Positions 43,728 to 51,909 of a stretch of 64,000 nucleotides of DNA are shown here, piece by piece. Below the pieces are notes generated by a model that was given only the letters and a program-made list of their open reading frames with translations, was not told where the DNA came from and made no database searches. Where the stretch lies: contig NZ_JADPKY010000006.1 of NCBI RefSeq assembly GCF_023074185.1, positions 20,627-84,626 of the forward strand, read 5' to 3'. A program made the position numbers and the translations under genes. Numbering within the stretch: the stretch's first letter is position 1; every line of letters begins with the position of its first letter. The stretch comes from Bradyrhizobium sp. 132 (GTDB lineage: Bacteria > Pseudomonadota > Alphaproteobacteria > Rhizobiales > Xanthobacteraceae).

Positions 43728-44636
43728 ATGACCGACAGTCCCGACGCCGAATCCCGATTTCTCGAACAGCTCGGCCAGCGCGTGCGCACCATGCGCGCGC
43801 TGCGCGGCATGTCGCGCAAAGTGCTCGCCAAGGTATCAGGAATTTCGGAGCGCTACATCGCGCAGCTCGAAAGCGGCAAGGGCAACGTCTCCATCGTGCT
43901 GCTGCGCCGCGTATCGGACGCGATGGGCGCGCATCTGGAAGACCTGCTTCCCTCAGCCGATCCGGCCCCGGACTGGCAGATGTTTCGCGATCTCTTGCGC
44001 AAGGCGACGCCTGCGCAGATCGCGCAAGCCAAGGATTTGCTCGCCGGCGGCAGCGCATCGGCGCCGCGGCGCGCGCCGTTCTGCGGCATCGCGCTGATCG
44101 GCCTGCGCGGCGCCGGCAAATCCACGCTCGGCAGGATGCTGGCGAAGAAGGTCGGCTGGAGCTTCGTCGAGCTCAACAAGGAGGTCGAGCAGCAGAACGG
44201 CCTCTCGGTGGCCGAGATCATCGCGCTCTACGGCCAGGAAGGCTTTCGCCGCATGGAGCAGGCGGCGCTGCAACAGCTGCTCGCGCGAAACGAGCTGATG
44301 GTGCTGGCGACCGGCGGCGGCATCGTCTCGGAGCCTTTGACCTTCGACCAGATCCTGTCGTCGTTCTACACGATCTGGCTCAAGGCCGAGCCCGAGGAGC
44401 ACATGGCCCGCGTCCGCCGCCAGGGCGATTTGCGCCCGATGGCCGACGACCGCTCCGCTATGGCAGAGCTGCGCAACATCCTCTTGAGCCGCGAGCCGCT
44501 GTATGCGCGCGCGACGGCGGTGGTGGACACGGCGGGACTTTCCGTCGATGCCGCCGCGGCGCGACTGATCGATGCGGTGCGGCCGGTGCTGCAAAACGAG
44601 GCGCGCAGCTTCGGGCTGCGCAGCGTGGCGCTGTAG
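43728..44636 (+). CDS. boxR: BoxR-type benzoyl-CoA-responsive regulator (XRE + shikimate-kinase-like domain)
   Basis: A 302-residue repressor with an N-terminal XRE helix-turn-helix (residues 13-75: LGQRVRTMRALRGMSRKVLAKVSGISERYIAQLESGKGN), a linker, and a C-terminal shikimate-kinase-like domain from about residue 118 with an intact P-loop GLRGAGKST (125-133) and a LATGGGIVSE motif. This architecture is that of BzdR/BoxR, which bind benzoyl-CoA through the kinase-like domain and release TGCA-type operators. It diverges from bclA, and four such motifs occur in the neighbourhood. The truncated haemoglobin gene follows after 12 nt. Confidence 0.95.
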   Translation: MTDSPDAESRFLEQLGQRVRTMRALRGMSRKVLAKVSGISERYIAQLESGKGNVSIVLLRRVSDAMGAHLEDLLPSADPAPDWQMFRDLLRKATPAQIAQAKDLLAGGSASAPRRAPFCGIALIGLRGAGKSTLGRMLAKKVGWSFVELNKEVEQQNGLSVAEIIALYGQEGFRRMEQAALQQLLARNELMVLATGGGIVSEPLTFDQILSSFYTIWLKAEPEEHMARVRRQGDLRPMADDRSAMAELRNILLSREPLYARATAVVDTAGLSVDAAAARLIDAVRPVLQNEARSFGLRSVAL

Positions 44637-44648
44637 GCCGGGACGCGG

Positions 44649-45044
44649 ATGACCGAGAGCGACGTCGCAATCTCGATGTTCGAGCGGATCGGCGGCAGTG
44701 CCACGATCGATCGGCTGGTCGATCGCTTCTACGATCGCATGGACACACTGCCGGAGGCGCAGGTCATCCGCGCGATGCACGCCGCCGATCTCGGCGCGAT
44801 CAGGGATGTGCTGAAGCGCTATCTCACCGAATGGACCGGCGGCCCTAAACTCTATTCGGTCGAGAAGGGCCACCCGCGGCTGCGCCAGCGCCACATCGGC
44901 TTTGCCATCGGCGACGCCGAGCGTGATGCATGGATGCTCTGCATGCGCGGCGCGCTGGAGGAAACGGTCGTCGATGCTGCCGCGCGGCAAGACCTCGACA
45001 AGGCGCTGTCCGGCCTCGCCGACTGGATGCGCAACCGGCCGTAA
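44649..45044 (+). CDS. Group II truncated haemoglobin
   Basis: A 131-residue 2-on-2 globin: ISMFERIGGSATIDRLVDRFYDRMDTLPEA is the N-terminal helix pair with the B10 Tyr, YLTEWTGGPKLYSVEKGHPRLRQRHIGFAIG carries the proximal His region, and DAWMLCM provides the G8 Trp that defines group II. Such globins bind O2 and handle NO or peroxide. It starts 12 nt after boxR, so it is probably co-transcribed; oxygen or redox protection for the O2-dependent box pathway is a reasonable guess but not shown. A hairpin near 45075-45100 follows. Confidence 0.9.
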   Translation: MTESDVAISMFERIGGSATIDRLVDRFYDRMDTLPEAQVIRAMHAADLGAIRDVLKRYLTEWTGGPKLYSVEKGHPRLRQRHIGFAIGDAERDAWMLCMRGALEETVVDAAARQDLDKALSGLADWMRNRP

Positions 45045-45119
45045 AAGCGTCGATCAAGGCCGACGTGTGGCGTTCCGGGTACCGCTTCGCTGACCCGGAC
45101 TATGAGACTTGCGACGCGA

Positions 45120-45452
45120 CTAGATCGACCAGTAATTCGGATGCGGGTAAGGCCGCGAGCGGTCACCCCAGTCGAATTCATCGCCATCGACCTCGCAGGG
45201 GCCGCTGCTCAGTTGCTCCGGCGTCAGCTCGACCTGGAAGACCTGACGTCCTGGATCATATCTCAGTGCGCTCCACTGCAGAGGATAATGATGGTGGGTG
45301 CCGAGCAGCCCGCCGGTCTTGATCACGGCGTAGGCGACCGTTCCACTCACCTTGTCGAGCATCAACCGCTCGATCGTGCCGAGCTTGGTGCCGTCGCGCC
45401 CGTAGACGGCGACATGCTCCACGCGATCACTGGGAACCATGGTATGGTGCAT
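45120..45452 (-). CDS. PRC-barrel domain protein
   Basis: A 110-residue protein dominated by one PRC-barrel: VEHVAVYGRDGTKLGTIERLMLDKVSGTVAYAVIKTGGLLGTHHHYPLQWSALRYDP, with the G-x-x-x-G-x-I-x-x-L-x-x-D motif. PRC-barrels occur in photosynthetic reaction centre H subunits, RimM and many small stress-related alphaproteobacterial proteins. No signal peptide or membrane segment is seen. Its function is unknown. It converges on the globin gene, and the start at 45452 has an AGGGAGGACGCC site. Confidence 0.85.
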   Translation of the reverse strand: MHHTMVPSDRVEHVAVYGRDGTKLGTIERLMLDKVSGTVAYAVIKTGGLLGTHHHYPLQWSALRYDPGRQVFQVELTPEQLSSGPCEVDGDEFDWGDRSRPYPHPNYWSI

Positions 45453-45558
45453 GGCGTCCTCCCTGTTCTCTTTTTTGCCGCGCGCATTATAGCCTGCCAG
45501 GCAGGACGAGCGAAACCCACCTCTTTGCTCTCTGGGCTTTTTACTCTCCTGGCCTCAG

Positions 45559-46344
45559 CTACAACAGCTGCGAACGCACCGACTCCGCACCGTCCCGCAA
45601 CAGCGGCAGGAAGCGGCCGACCAATTCCTGCGCCGGCACCCGGTCGACATGGGCGCCCATGTTGATGGCGGCGACGAACACGCCGTCGTAGCGGCGGACG
45701 GGGACGGAGATCGAGCGGAAATGGGGCTCGGCTTCGCGGTCGACCAGCGAATAGCCCTGCGCGCGGTCGGCGACGATGCGCGCGAGCAACGCCTTGGGAT
45801 CGGTCTCCGTCTGCGGCGTCAGCGCCTCACGCTTCATCGCTTTCAGGCGCGCAACGAGCTCGGCATCATCGAGCTGGCCGAGCATGGCGCGGCCGACCGA
45901 GGTGCAGAACGCCGGCAGGCGGTAGCCGATTTCGAGCCCGCCTGAGAACATGCGCGCCGGGCTGCTGCGCGCGATGAACACGACCTCGTCGCCGTCGAGC
46001 ACCGCGAGCGAGCAGATCTCGTTGGCCGCTGTCGCGACGCGATCGAGCACCGGTTGCAGGACCGTGACGAGTTGGCTAGACCGCAGATACGATGCGGCCA
46101 GTGTCAGCACGTGTGGCGTCAGTGAAAACAGCTTGCCGTCGCCGGCGACGAAGCCGCCGCGCTGGAGCGTGAACAGCATGCGCCGCGCGGTGGCGCGCGG
46201 CAGATCGGCGGCGCGGGCGAGATCGCTCAGCGTCATCGAGCCGGCCGCGGTGCCGAAGCATTGCAGCAGGCGCAGGCCGCGATCGAGACTCTCGACGAAA
46301 TCCGTCGCGCGTTCGTCGCTCTCGCTTCGCTTCAGCTTGGGCAT
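45559..46344 (-). CDS. IclR-family transcriptional regulator
   Basis: A 261-residue IclR regulator with a winged helix at residues 15-75 (VESLDRGLRLLQCFGTAAGSMTLSDLARAADLPRATARRMLFTLQRGGFV) and the C-terminal GAF-like effector domain (GYRLPAFCTSVGRAMLGQLDDAEL, GYSLVDREAEPHFRSISVPVRRYDGVFVAAINMGAHVDR). It is closest in layout to PcaR/PobR regulators of aromatic-acid catabolism. It diverges from the Rieske oxygenase gene; a TTCGCC-N13-GGCGAA inverted repeat lies between them and is the likely operator. I use ATG 46344; the first 18 residues of a longer frame are not conserved-looking. Confidence 0.9.
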   Translation of the reverse strand: MPKLKRSESDERATDFVESLDRGLRLLQCFGTAAGSMTLSDLARAADLPRATARRMLFTLQRGGFVAGDGKLFSLTPHVLTLAASYLRSSQLVTVLQPVLDRVATAANEICSLAVLDGDEVVFIARSSPARMFSGGLEIGYRLPAFCTSVGRAMLGQLDDAELVARLKAMKREALTPQTETDPKALLARIVADRAQGYSLVDREAEPHFRSISVPVRRYDGVFVAAINMGAHVDRVPAQELVGRFLPLLRDGAESVRSQLL

Positions 46345-46400
46345 GGCGTCGGGACATTCCTGCAAAATAGTGCTTGCTGCCGATCCAAGGCATGTCATAA

Positions 46401-46425
46401 TTCGCCCATTCGTTCAATAGGCGAA
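46401..46425 (+). promoter_or_regulatory. Inverted repeat between IclR regulator and Rieske oxygenase
   Basis: TTCGCC (46401-46406), 13-nt spacer, GGCGAA (46420-46425); the spacer itself contains a TTCG/TTCA repeat. It is centred 44 nt before the oxygenase start, in a position suited to IclR control of the divergent pair. Confidence 0.55.
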
Positions 46426-46455
46426 CAAACGCCACTCCACAAGGATGCACTCGCC

Positions 46456-47814
46456 ATGATGAGCCAGGAGCAGAACGACCTGATCACACGCACCGGTCCG
46501 AAGAACCCTTGCGGAAAGCTGATGCGGAGCTATTGGCAGCCGGCGGCACTGGTGGACGAGCTCGACGGCGATCGCCCGATCCGCCCCGTCAAGCTGCTCG
46601 GCGAAAACATGGTGCTGTTTCGCGACGAGACCGGACGCTACGGCCTAATCGATCGCCACTGCGCGCATCGCGGCGCCGATCTCGCCTTCGGACGGCTCGA
46701 GCATGGCGGCCTGCGCTGCGCATTCCACGGCTGGCTGTTCGACGCGACCGGACAATGCATCGAGACGCCGGCCGAGCCGAAGGACTCAAAGCTTTGCCAG
46801 AACATTCGCCAGCGCTCCTATCCCGTGGTGGAGAAGAGCGGCATCCTCTGGGCCTGGCTCGGCGAAGGTGAACCGCCGGCATTTCCCGAACTCGATTGCT
46901 TTGTCGCGCCCGGCACGCACACCTTTGCGTTCAAAGGCCATATGGCCTGCAACTGGCTCCAGGCACTCGAAGTCGGCATCGATCCCGCGCACGCGTCCTA
47001 TCTGCATCGCTTCTTTGAGGACGAGGACACGTCCACGGCGTATGGCAAGCAGTTCCGCGGCGCCTCCGCAGGCAGCGAGTTGCCGATGACGAAGATTTTG
47101 CGCGAGTACGACCGCCCGATCATCAATGTCGAGCACACCGAATACGGCCTGCGGCTGATCGCGCTGCGCGAGATCGACGAGGAGCGGACGCATGTGCGCG
47201 TCACCAACCAGCTCTTCCCGCACGGTTTCGTCATTCCCATGAGCACGGAGATGACGATCACGCAGTGGCACGTGCCGGTAGACGACGAGAACTGCTACTG
47301 GTACGCGATCTTCACCAGCTATTCGAACCCGGTCGACAAGCAGAAGATGCGCGACCAGCGGCTCGAGCTTTACGAGTTGCCGGACTACAAATCGCGCAAG
47401 AACAGCAACAACGATTACGGCTTCGATCCGCACGAGCAGCAGACCGCGACCTATACCGGCATGGGCACCGACATCAACGTCCACGACCAATGGGCGGTGG
47501 AGTCGATGGGCGCGATCCAGGACCGCACAAGGGAGCACCTCGGCACAAGCGACAAGGCGATCGTGCAGTACCGCCGCCTGCTGCGGCAGGAGATCGAGAA
47601 GGTCGCGGGCGGCGAGAAGCCGATGCTGCATCTCGACGAGAGCACCGCACGCAGCATCCAGGGTCCGGCGACCATGGACGGCATCGGGCCGACACGTGGC
47701 TGGGAGACCTACTGGATGGAAGTCGACGTCAAGCGCCGCCGCGGCGCGCCGTGGACGGCACCGGTGCCGAAGGAGATCGCGGACAACGTGCACCGGCTGA
47801 CGGCGGCGGAGTGA
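46456..47814 (+). CDS. Rieske non-heme iron aromatic-ring oxygenase (phthalate-4,5-dioxygenase-like)
   Basis: A 452-residue oxygenase component. The Rieske [2Fe-2S] motif is Cys69-x-His71 (DRHCAHRGADL) and Cys88-x2-His91 (LRCAFHGWLFD). The mononuclear iron site is in NWLQALEVGIDPAHASYLHRFFED. Sequence style and length match the phthalate 4,5-dioxygenase / vanillate demethylase branch. It needs a separate reductase, which is not encoded nearby. Upstream is a divergent IclR regulator; 160 nt downstream lies a glutamine-synthetase-like gene on the same strand. Substrate is unknown; an aromatic amine or its glutamyl conjugate is possible given that neighbour. Confidence 0.92.
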   Translation: MMSQEQNDLITRTGPKNPCGKLMRSYWQPAALVDELDGDRPIRPVKLLGENMVLFRDETGRYGLIDRHCAHRGADLAFGRLEHGGLRCAFHGWLFDATGQCIETPAEPKDSKLCQNIRQRSYPVVEKSGILWAWLGEGEPPAFPELDCFVAPGTHTFAFKGHMACNWLQALEVGIDPAHASYLHRFFEDEDTSTAYGKQFRGASAGSELPMTKILREYDRPIINVEHTEYGLRLIALREIDEERTHVRVTNQLFPHGFVIPMSTEMTITQWHVPVDDENCYWYAIFTSYSNPVDKQKMRDQRLELYELPDYKSRKNSNNDYGFDPHEQQTATYTGMGTDINVHDQWAVESMGAIQDRTREHLGTSDKAIVQYRRLLRQEIEKVAGGEKPMLHLDESTARSIQGPATMDGIGPTRGWETYWMEVDVKRRRGAPWTAPVPKEIADNVHRLTAAE

Positions 47815-47836
47815 GGCCTGGTGCAGATGTCTCCTT

Positions 47837-47916
47837 CGTCATTGCGAGCGAAGCGAAGCAATCCAGACTGTCTCCGCGGAGGGATACTGGATTGCTTCGC
47901 TGCGCTCGCAATGACG
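47837..47916. repeat. Long palindromic intergenic repeat, copy 2
   Basis: CGTCATTGCGAGCGAAGCGAAGCAATCCAG faces CTGGATTGCTTCGCTGCGCTCGCAATGACG. It is the same family as 10066-10153 and 63780-63866, with a shorter left arm. It lies between the Rieske and glutamine-synthetase-like genes. Confidence 0.92.
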
Positions 47917-47974
47917 GAGAATGTGGCAGGCGTCTTGCACCCGTCGTGCATCGGTGACTGAAGGAGCAAACATA

Positions 47975-49423
47975 GTGAGTTTCGTCGCGCGTCATGCGCT
48001 GTGGTCGGATGAGCAGAAGGACGCGGCGACCCGCATGCGCCGTCTCGTCGAGGAGAAAAATCTCGAAGTCATCCGCCTCGCCTTTCCCGACCAGCACGGC
48101 ATTCTGCGCGGCAAGACCATCATCGCCTCGGAGGCGATCGCCGCGCTGGAAAGCGGCTGTTCGATCACCACGACCATGCTCGCCAAGGACACCTCGCACC
48201 GCACGGTGTTTCCGGTGTTCACGTCAGGCGGCGGCTTCGGCATGAAGGAGATGGAGGGCGCGGCCGACGCGCTGATGGTCGCCGATCCCACCACGTTCCG
48301 CGTGCTGCCATGGGCGCCGGCGACGGGCTGGGTGCTTTGCGATCTTTATTTCAATGACGGCCGTCCCGTGCCGTTTGCGACGCGCGCGCTTTATCGCAAG
48401 GCGCTCGACGAGCTTGGACGCCGCGGCCACGATTTCGTGGCGGGCCTCGAGGTCGAATTCCACATCTTCAAGCTCGACGACGCGCATATGCGCCCGGAGG
48501 ATGCGGGACAGCCAGGCACGCCGCCCTCGGTGAGCTTGCTCAGCCACGGCTATCAGTACCTCACCGAGCAGCGCTTCGATCAGATGGAGCCGGTGCTGGA
48601 GATTTTGCGGCGTGACATCGTCGCGCTCGGGCTGCCCTTGCGTTCGGTCGAGGTCGAGTTCGGGCCAAGCCAGTGCGAATTCACCTTCGCGCCGAAGAAA
48701 GGGCTGGAGCCCGCCGACAATATGGTGCTGTTCCGCTCTGCCGTGAAGCAGATCGCGCACCGCCACGGCTATCACGCCACCTTCATGTGTCGGCCGAAGC
48801 TGCCGAACCTGTTCGCGAGCGGCTGGCATCTCCACCAATCGGTCGTCTCACGCACGAGCGGCGACAACCAGTTCATGGCCAAGGAAGCGACCAAGGAGGG
48901 CGGCGAACCGCTCAGCCCGTTCGGCCGGGCCTGGCTCGCCGGCCTGCTCGACCACGCCCGCGCATCTACAGTGTTCACCACCCCGACCATCAACGGCTAC
49001 AAGCGCTACCGCTCCTATTCGCTGGCGCCGGACCGCGCGATCTGGGGCCGCGACAATCGCGGCGTGATGATCCGCGTGCTCGGCGCGGCCGGCGATGCCG
49101 CCACGCGCCTTGAAAACCGCATCGGCGAGCCCGCCGCCAATCCCTATCTCTACATGGCCTCGCAGATTCTCTCCGGCATCGACGGCATCGACCGCAAGCT
49201 GGACCCCGGCCCGTCCGCCGACGCACCCTACGAGACCAAGGCCCCGCTCCTGCCGAAGTCGCTTCGTGACGCGGTCAGCGCGTTGAAGGACGATCCGTTC
49301 TTCCGCGAAAAACTCGGCGCCGAGTTCGTCGACTACTACACCCACATCAAGAACGCCGAGATCGACCGCTTCCTGTCCGAGGTGACCGACTGGGAGCATC
49401 GCGAATATTTCGAGGTGTTTTGA
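47975..49423 (+). CDS. Glutamine-synthetase-like ligase (gamma-glutamyl amide/anilide type)
   Basis: A 482-residue member of the glutamine synthetase superfamily but not a housekeeping GlnA. It has the catalytic-domain landmarks FVAGLEVEFHIF (E-x-E), VEVEFGPSQCEFTF, ATFMCRPKLPNLFASGWHLHQSV (the ATP/glutamate GxHxHxS motif) and NRGVMIRVLGAAGDAATRLENRIGEPAANPYLYMASQI (R-x-E-x-R-x-x-x-x-x-x-NPY). It lacks the adenylylation Tyr loop. Relatives make gamma-glutamyl derivatives of amines, for example gamma-glutamylanilide synthase beside aniline dioxygenase. The GTG at 47975 has an AAGGAG site. It is downstream of the Rieske gene. Confidence 0.87.
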   Translation: MSFVARHALWSDEQKDAATRMRRLVEEKNLEVIRLAFPDQHGILRGKTIIASEAIAALESGCSITTTMLAKDTSHRTVFPVFTSGGGFGMKEMEGAADALMVADPTTFRVLPWAPATGWVLCDLYFNDGRPVPFATRALYRKALDELGRRGHDFVAGLEVEFHIFKLDDAHMRPEDAGQPGTPPSVSLLSHGYQYLTEQRFDQMEPVLEILRRDIVALGLPLRSVEVEFGPSQCEFTFAPKKGLEPADNMVLFRSAVKQIAHRHGYHATFMCRPKLPNLFASGWHLHQSVVSRTSGDNQFMAKEATKEGGEPLSPFGRAWLAGLLDHARASTVFTTPTINGYKRYRSYSLAPDRAIWGRDNRGVMIRVLGAAGDAATRLENRIGEPAANPYLYMASQILSGIDGIDRKLDPGPSADAPYETKAPLLPKSLRDAVSALKDDPFFREKLGAEFVDYYTHIKNAEIDRFLSEVTDWEHREYFEVF

Positions 49424-49436
49424 CCTCGGCTTTCTC

Positions 49437-49470
49437 CCCGTCATTGCTTCGCTACGCACGTAACGACGGG
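49437..49470. repeat. Internally deleted derivative of the long palindromic repeat
   Basis: CCCGTCATTGCTTCGCTACGCACGTAACGACGGG keeps the CGTCATT / AACGACG ends of the long element but has lost most of the centre. It lies between two convergent genes. Confidence 0.65.
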
Positions 49471-49483
49471 AGAGAGCGGAGGC

Positions 49484-50212
49484 TCAAATTCCCAGATATC
49501 TGTGCTGCAGATCCGGTTCCGCCATCAGCTCTTCGGAGGTGCCGCTCCACACCGTCTTGCCGCGCTCGATGATGGTGTGGCGGTCGCAGATGCGGGCGAG
49601 GTGGTCGACGTTCTTGTCGACGACCAGGATCGACTGTCCCCGGCTCTTGAGCAGCGACAGGCAGTTCCAGATCTCTTCGCGGATCAGCGGCGCCAGGCCT
49701 TCGGTCGCTTCATCCAAAATGAGGAGCTTCGGGTTGGTCATCAGCGCGCGGCCGATGGCGAGCATCTGCTGCTCGCCGCCGGAGAGCTGGTTGCCCATGT
49801 TGGAGACGCGCTCGGCGAGGCGCGGAAACATCACGTAGATCGACGCCAGCGTCCAGGGATTGGCGCTGCCAAAGCGATCCGCGGCGGCCGCGACCAGATT
49901 TTCACGCACGGTGAGGTTCGGGAATATCTGACGTCCCTCGGGGACGAGGCCCACACCGAGTTTTGCGATTCGGTAGGACGGCTGCGTCCGCACTTCCGAG
50001 CCCGCGAAGCGGATGCTGCCCGCGCGCGCCGGCGTCAGGCCCATGATGGAGCGGATGGTCGTGGTCTTGCCCATGCCGTTGCGGCCCATCAGCGAGACCA
50101 TCTCGCCTGATTTGATCGACAGCGACAAGCCGAACAGCACCTGGGACAGGCCGTAGCAGGTCTCGATGCCGTCGACCTCGAGCAGCGCGTCAGCCGCCAC
50201 TTTTTCAGACAT
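49484..50212 (-). CDS. Branched-chain-type ABC transporter ATPase (LivF type)
   Basis: A 242-residue ATPase of the HAAT (LivF) group: Walker A GRNGMGKTT, family-specific RTQPSYRIAKLGVGLVPEGRQIFPNLTVRENL, signature LSGGEQQMLAIGRALM and Walker B LLILDEATEGLAP. The final element HRYLGI is typical. It is the last gene of livHMGF and overlaps livG by 8 nt. LivF pairs with LivG to energise uptake of amino acids, amides, urea or aromatic acids. With the upstream BoxR-like operator, import of benzoate or a related acid is the most likely job. Confidence 0.93.
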   Translation of the reverse strand: MSEKVAADALLEVDGIETCYGLSQVLFGLSLSIKSGEMVSLMGRNGMGKTTTIRSIMGLTPARAGSIRFAGSEVRTQPSYRIAKLGVGLVPEGRQIFPNLTVRENLVAAAADRFGSANPWTLASIYVMFPRLAERVSNMGNQLSGGEQQMLAIGRALMTNPKLLILDEATEGLAPLIREEIWNCLSLLKSRGQSILVVDKNVDHLARICDRHTIIERGKTVWSGTSEELMAEPDLQHRYLGI

Positions 50213-50972
50213 GGTGCGTCACCACATGCGCCTCGCCGAGATAGGCGCGCTTGACGTCCTCGTTCGCCCGGATCGCGGCCGGATCGCCAGAGGCAATGAC
50301 GCGGCCATAGACCAGTACCGAGATACGGTCGGCGAGCGCGAACACCGCGGGCATGTCGTGCTCGACCAGCACGATCGAGACTTCCTTCCGCAGCTCCTGG
50401 AGCAGCTGCACCATGCGCTGGGACTCAGTGACGCCGAGACCCGCCATCGGCTCGTCGAGCAGCAACAGCTTCGGCTTGCTTGCCAGCGCAACCGCAAGCT
50501 CGATCTGGCGACGCTCGCCATGGCTGAGCCTGGACACCAGGACATCGGCACGATGGGCGAGACCGACGCGGTCGAGCGCGGCATGCGCGGCATCGCGCAG
50601 GCCTTTTTCCTTGCGCGCATCGGCGAAGAAGCGGAACGAGGTGCCGGCATGCGCTTGCGCCGCGAGCGCGACGTTGTCGGCGGCGGTGAAATCGAGCAGC
50701 AGCGAAGTGATCTGGAACGAACGTGCCAGGCCCAGCGCGCAGCGGCGATAGGCCGGCAAATAAGTGATGTCGCGCCCCGCCAGCGAGACGCTGCCGGAAT
50801 GCGGCTCCAGATGCCCGGTGAGCTGGCTGATCAGCGTGGTCTTGCCGGCGCCGTTCGGGCCGATGATGGCGTGCAGCTCACCTGCCGCGACGTCGAGCGA
50901 GACGTTGTCCGTGGCAATGATGCCGCCGAAGCGGCGCACCAGCTTGTCAACGCGGAGCAGCGGTTCAGCCAC
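50205..50972 (-). CDS. Branched-chain-type ABC transporter ATPase (LivG type)
   Basis: A 255-residue ATPase of the LivG group: Walker A GPNGAGKTT, the ITYLPAYRRCALGLARSFQITSLLLDFTAADNVALA segment, signature LSHGERRQIELAVALA (LSHGE in place of LSGGQ, as usual in LivG), Walker B LLLLDEPMAGLGVTES and switch His in EHDMPAVFALAD. The C-terminal RANEDVKRAYLG is family-typical. It overlaps livM by 8 nt at its start and livF by 8 nt at its end, so the four transporter genes form one tightly coupled operon. Confidence 0.93.
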   Translation of the reverse strand: MAEPLLRVDKLVRRFGGIIATDNVSLDVAAGELHAIIGPNGAGKTTLISQLTGHLEPHSGSVSLAGRDITYLPAYRRCALGLARSFQITSLLLDFTAADNVALAAQAHAGTSFRFFADARKEKGLRDAAHAALDRVGLAHRADVLVSRLSHGERRQIELAVALASKPKLLLLDEPMAGLGVTESQRMVQLLQELRKEVSIVLVEHDMPAVFALADRISVLVYGRVIASGDPAAIRANEDVKRAYLGEAHVVTHHV

Positions 50973-51909
50973 GGTTGAGCCTCCCGAGCAGGCCCATGAT
51001 GCCGCCGCGGCCGAACAGCACGACCAGCAGCAACAGCGGGCCCATGATCAGCGCCCAGTATTCGGTGAGCTGCGACAAGAATTCTTCCAGCAGCAAATAT
51101 ACCACCGCGCCGATGACCGGACCGAACAGCGTGCCCATGCCCCCGAGGATCACCATCACCATGAGGTCGCCGGAACGCGTCCAGTACATCACGGCCGGGC
51201 TGACGAAATCGGTATTGTTGGCGAGCAGCGCGCCGGCGAGGCCGCACATCGTGCCCGAGATGACGAAGCAGACCAGCTGGTAGCGTTTCGAGGGAAAGCC
51301 GATCGCCTGCATGCGCTGCTCGTTGGAGCGCAGGCCCTGCAAGACGAGACCGAAGCGCGAATTGGCGATGCGCCAGATCAGGAAGACCACGCCGAACAGG
51401 CAGGCGAGGCAGAGATAGTAGAACTGCGTGCGATTCGACAGATTGATCAGCCCGGAGAAGTCGCTACGCTTGTAAATGGTGAGGCCGTCATCGCCGCCGT
51501 AACGCGCCAGCCCCGAGGCGACGTAATAGGCCATCTGCGCGAAGGCGAGCGTGATCATGATGAAGTAAACGCCACGCGTGCGAAGCGAGAGCGCGCCGAT
51601 GACCAGCGCGTAAGTAGCGGAGGCCGCGAGCGCGACCGGAAACTGGATGAAGCCGCTTCCGACGCCTTCCTGCGCCAGCATGCCGACCGCATAGCCGCCG
51701 ATGCCGAGATAGGCGGCGTGGCCAAAACTCATCATGCCGCCAAAACCCATGATGAGGTTGAGGCTCGCGGCCGCCAGCGCCAGGATGACGATGCGCGTGA
51801 ACAGCGTCAGGATGAAGATGTTGCCGGAGGCTTGCGAATAGAGCGGCAGCAGCACGAGGCCCGCCAGCATCAGGGCCGTGACGGCCTTGCTCACAGTGAA
51901 AGTCTTCAT
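50965..51909 (-). CDS. Branched-chain-type ABC transporter permease (LivM type)
   Basis: A 314-residue permease with about nine helices. LivM markers are NLIMGFGGMMSFGHAAYLGIGGYAVGML (the G-Y-x-G-x-x-S-x-G-H motif), RTRGVYFIMITLAFAQMAYYV, and the coupling loop RFGLVLQGLRSNEQRMQAIGFPSKRYQLVCFVISGTMCGLAGAL. The ATG at 51909 overlaps the livH stop (ATGA). A longer frame into livH reaches 52452 but is only an overlapping frame and not a fusion. Confidence 0.93.
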   Translation of the reverse strand: MKTFTVSKAVTALMLAGLVLLPLYSQASGNIFILTLFTRIVILALAAASLNLIMGFGGMMSFGHAAYLGIGGYAVGMLAQEGVGSGFIQFPVALAASATYALVIGALSLRTRGVYFIMITLAFAQMAYYVASGLARYGGDDGLTIYKRSDFSGLINLSNRTQFYYLCLACLFGVVFLIWRIANSRFGLVLQGLRSNEQRMQAIGFPSKRYQLVCFVISGTMCGLAGALLANNTDFVSPAVMYWTRSGDLMVMVILGGMGTLFGPVIGAVVYLLLEEFLSQLTEYWALIMGPLLLLVVLFGRGGIMGLLGRLNRG

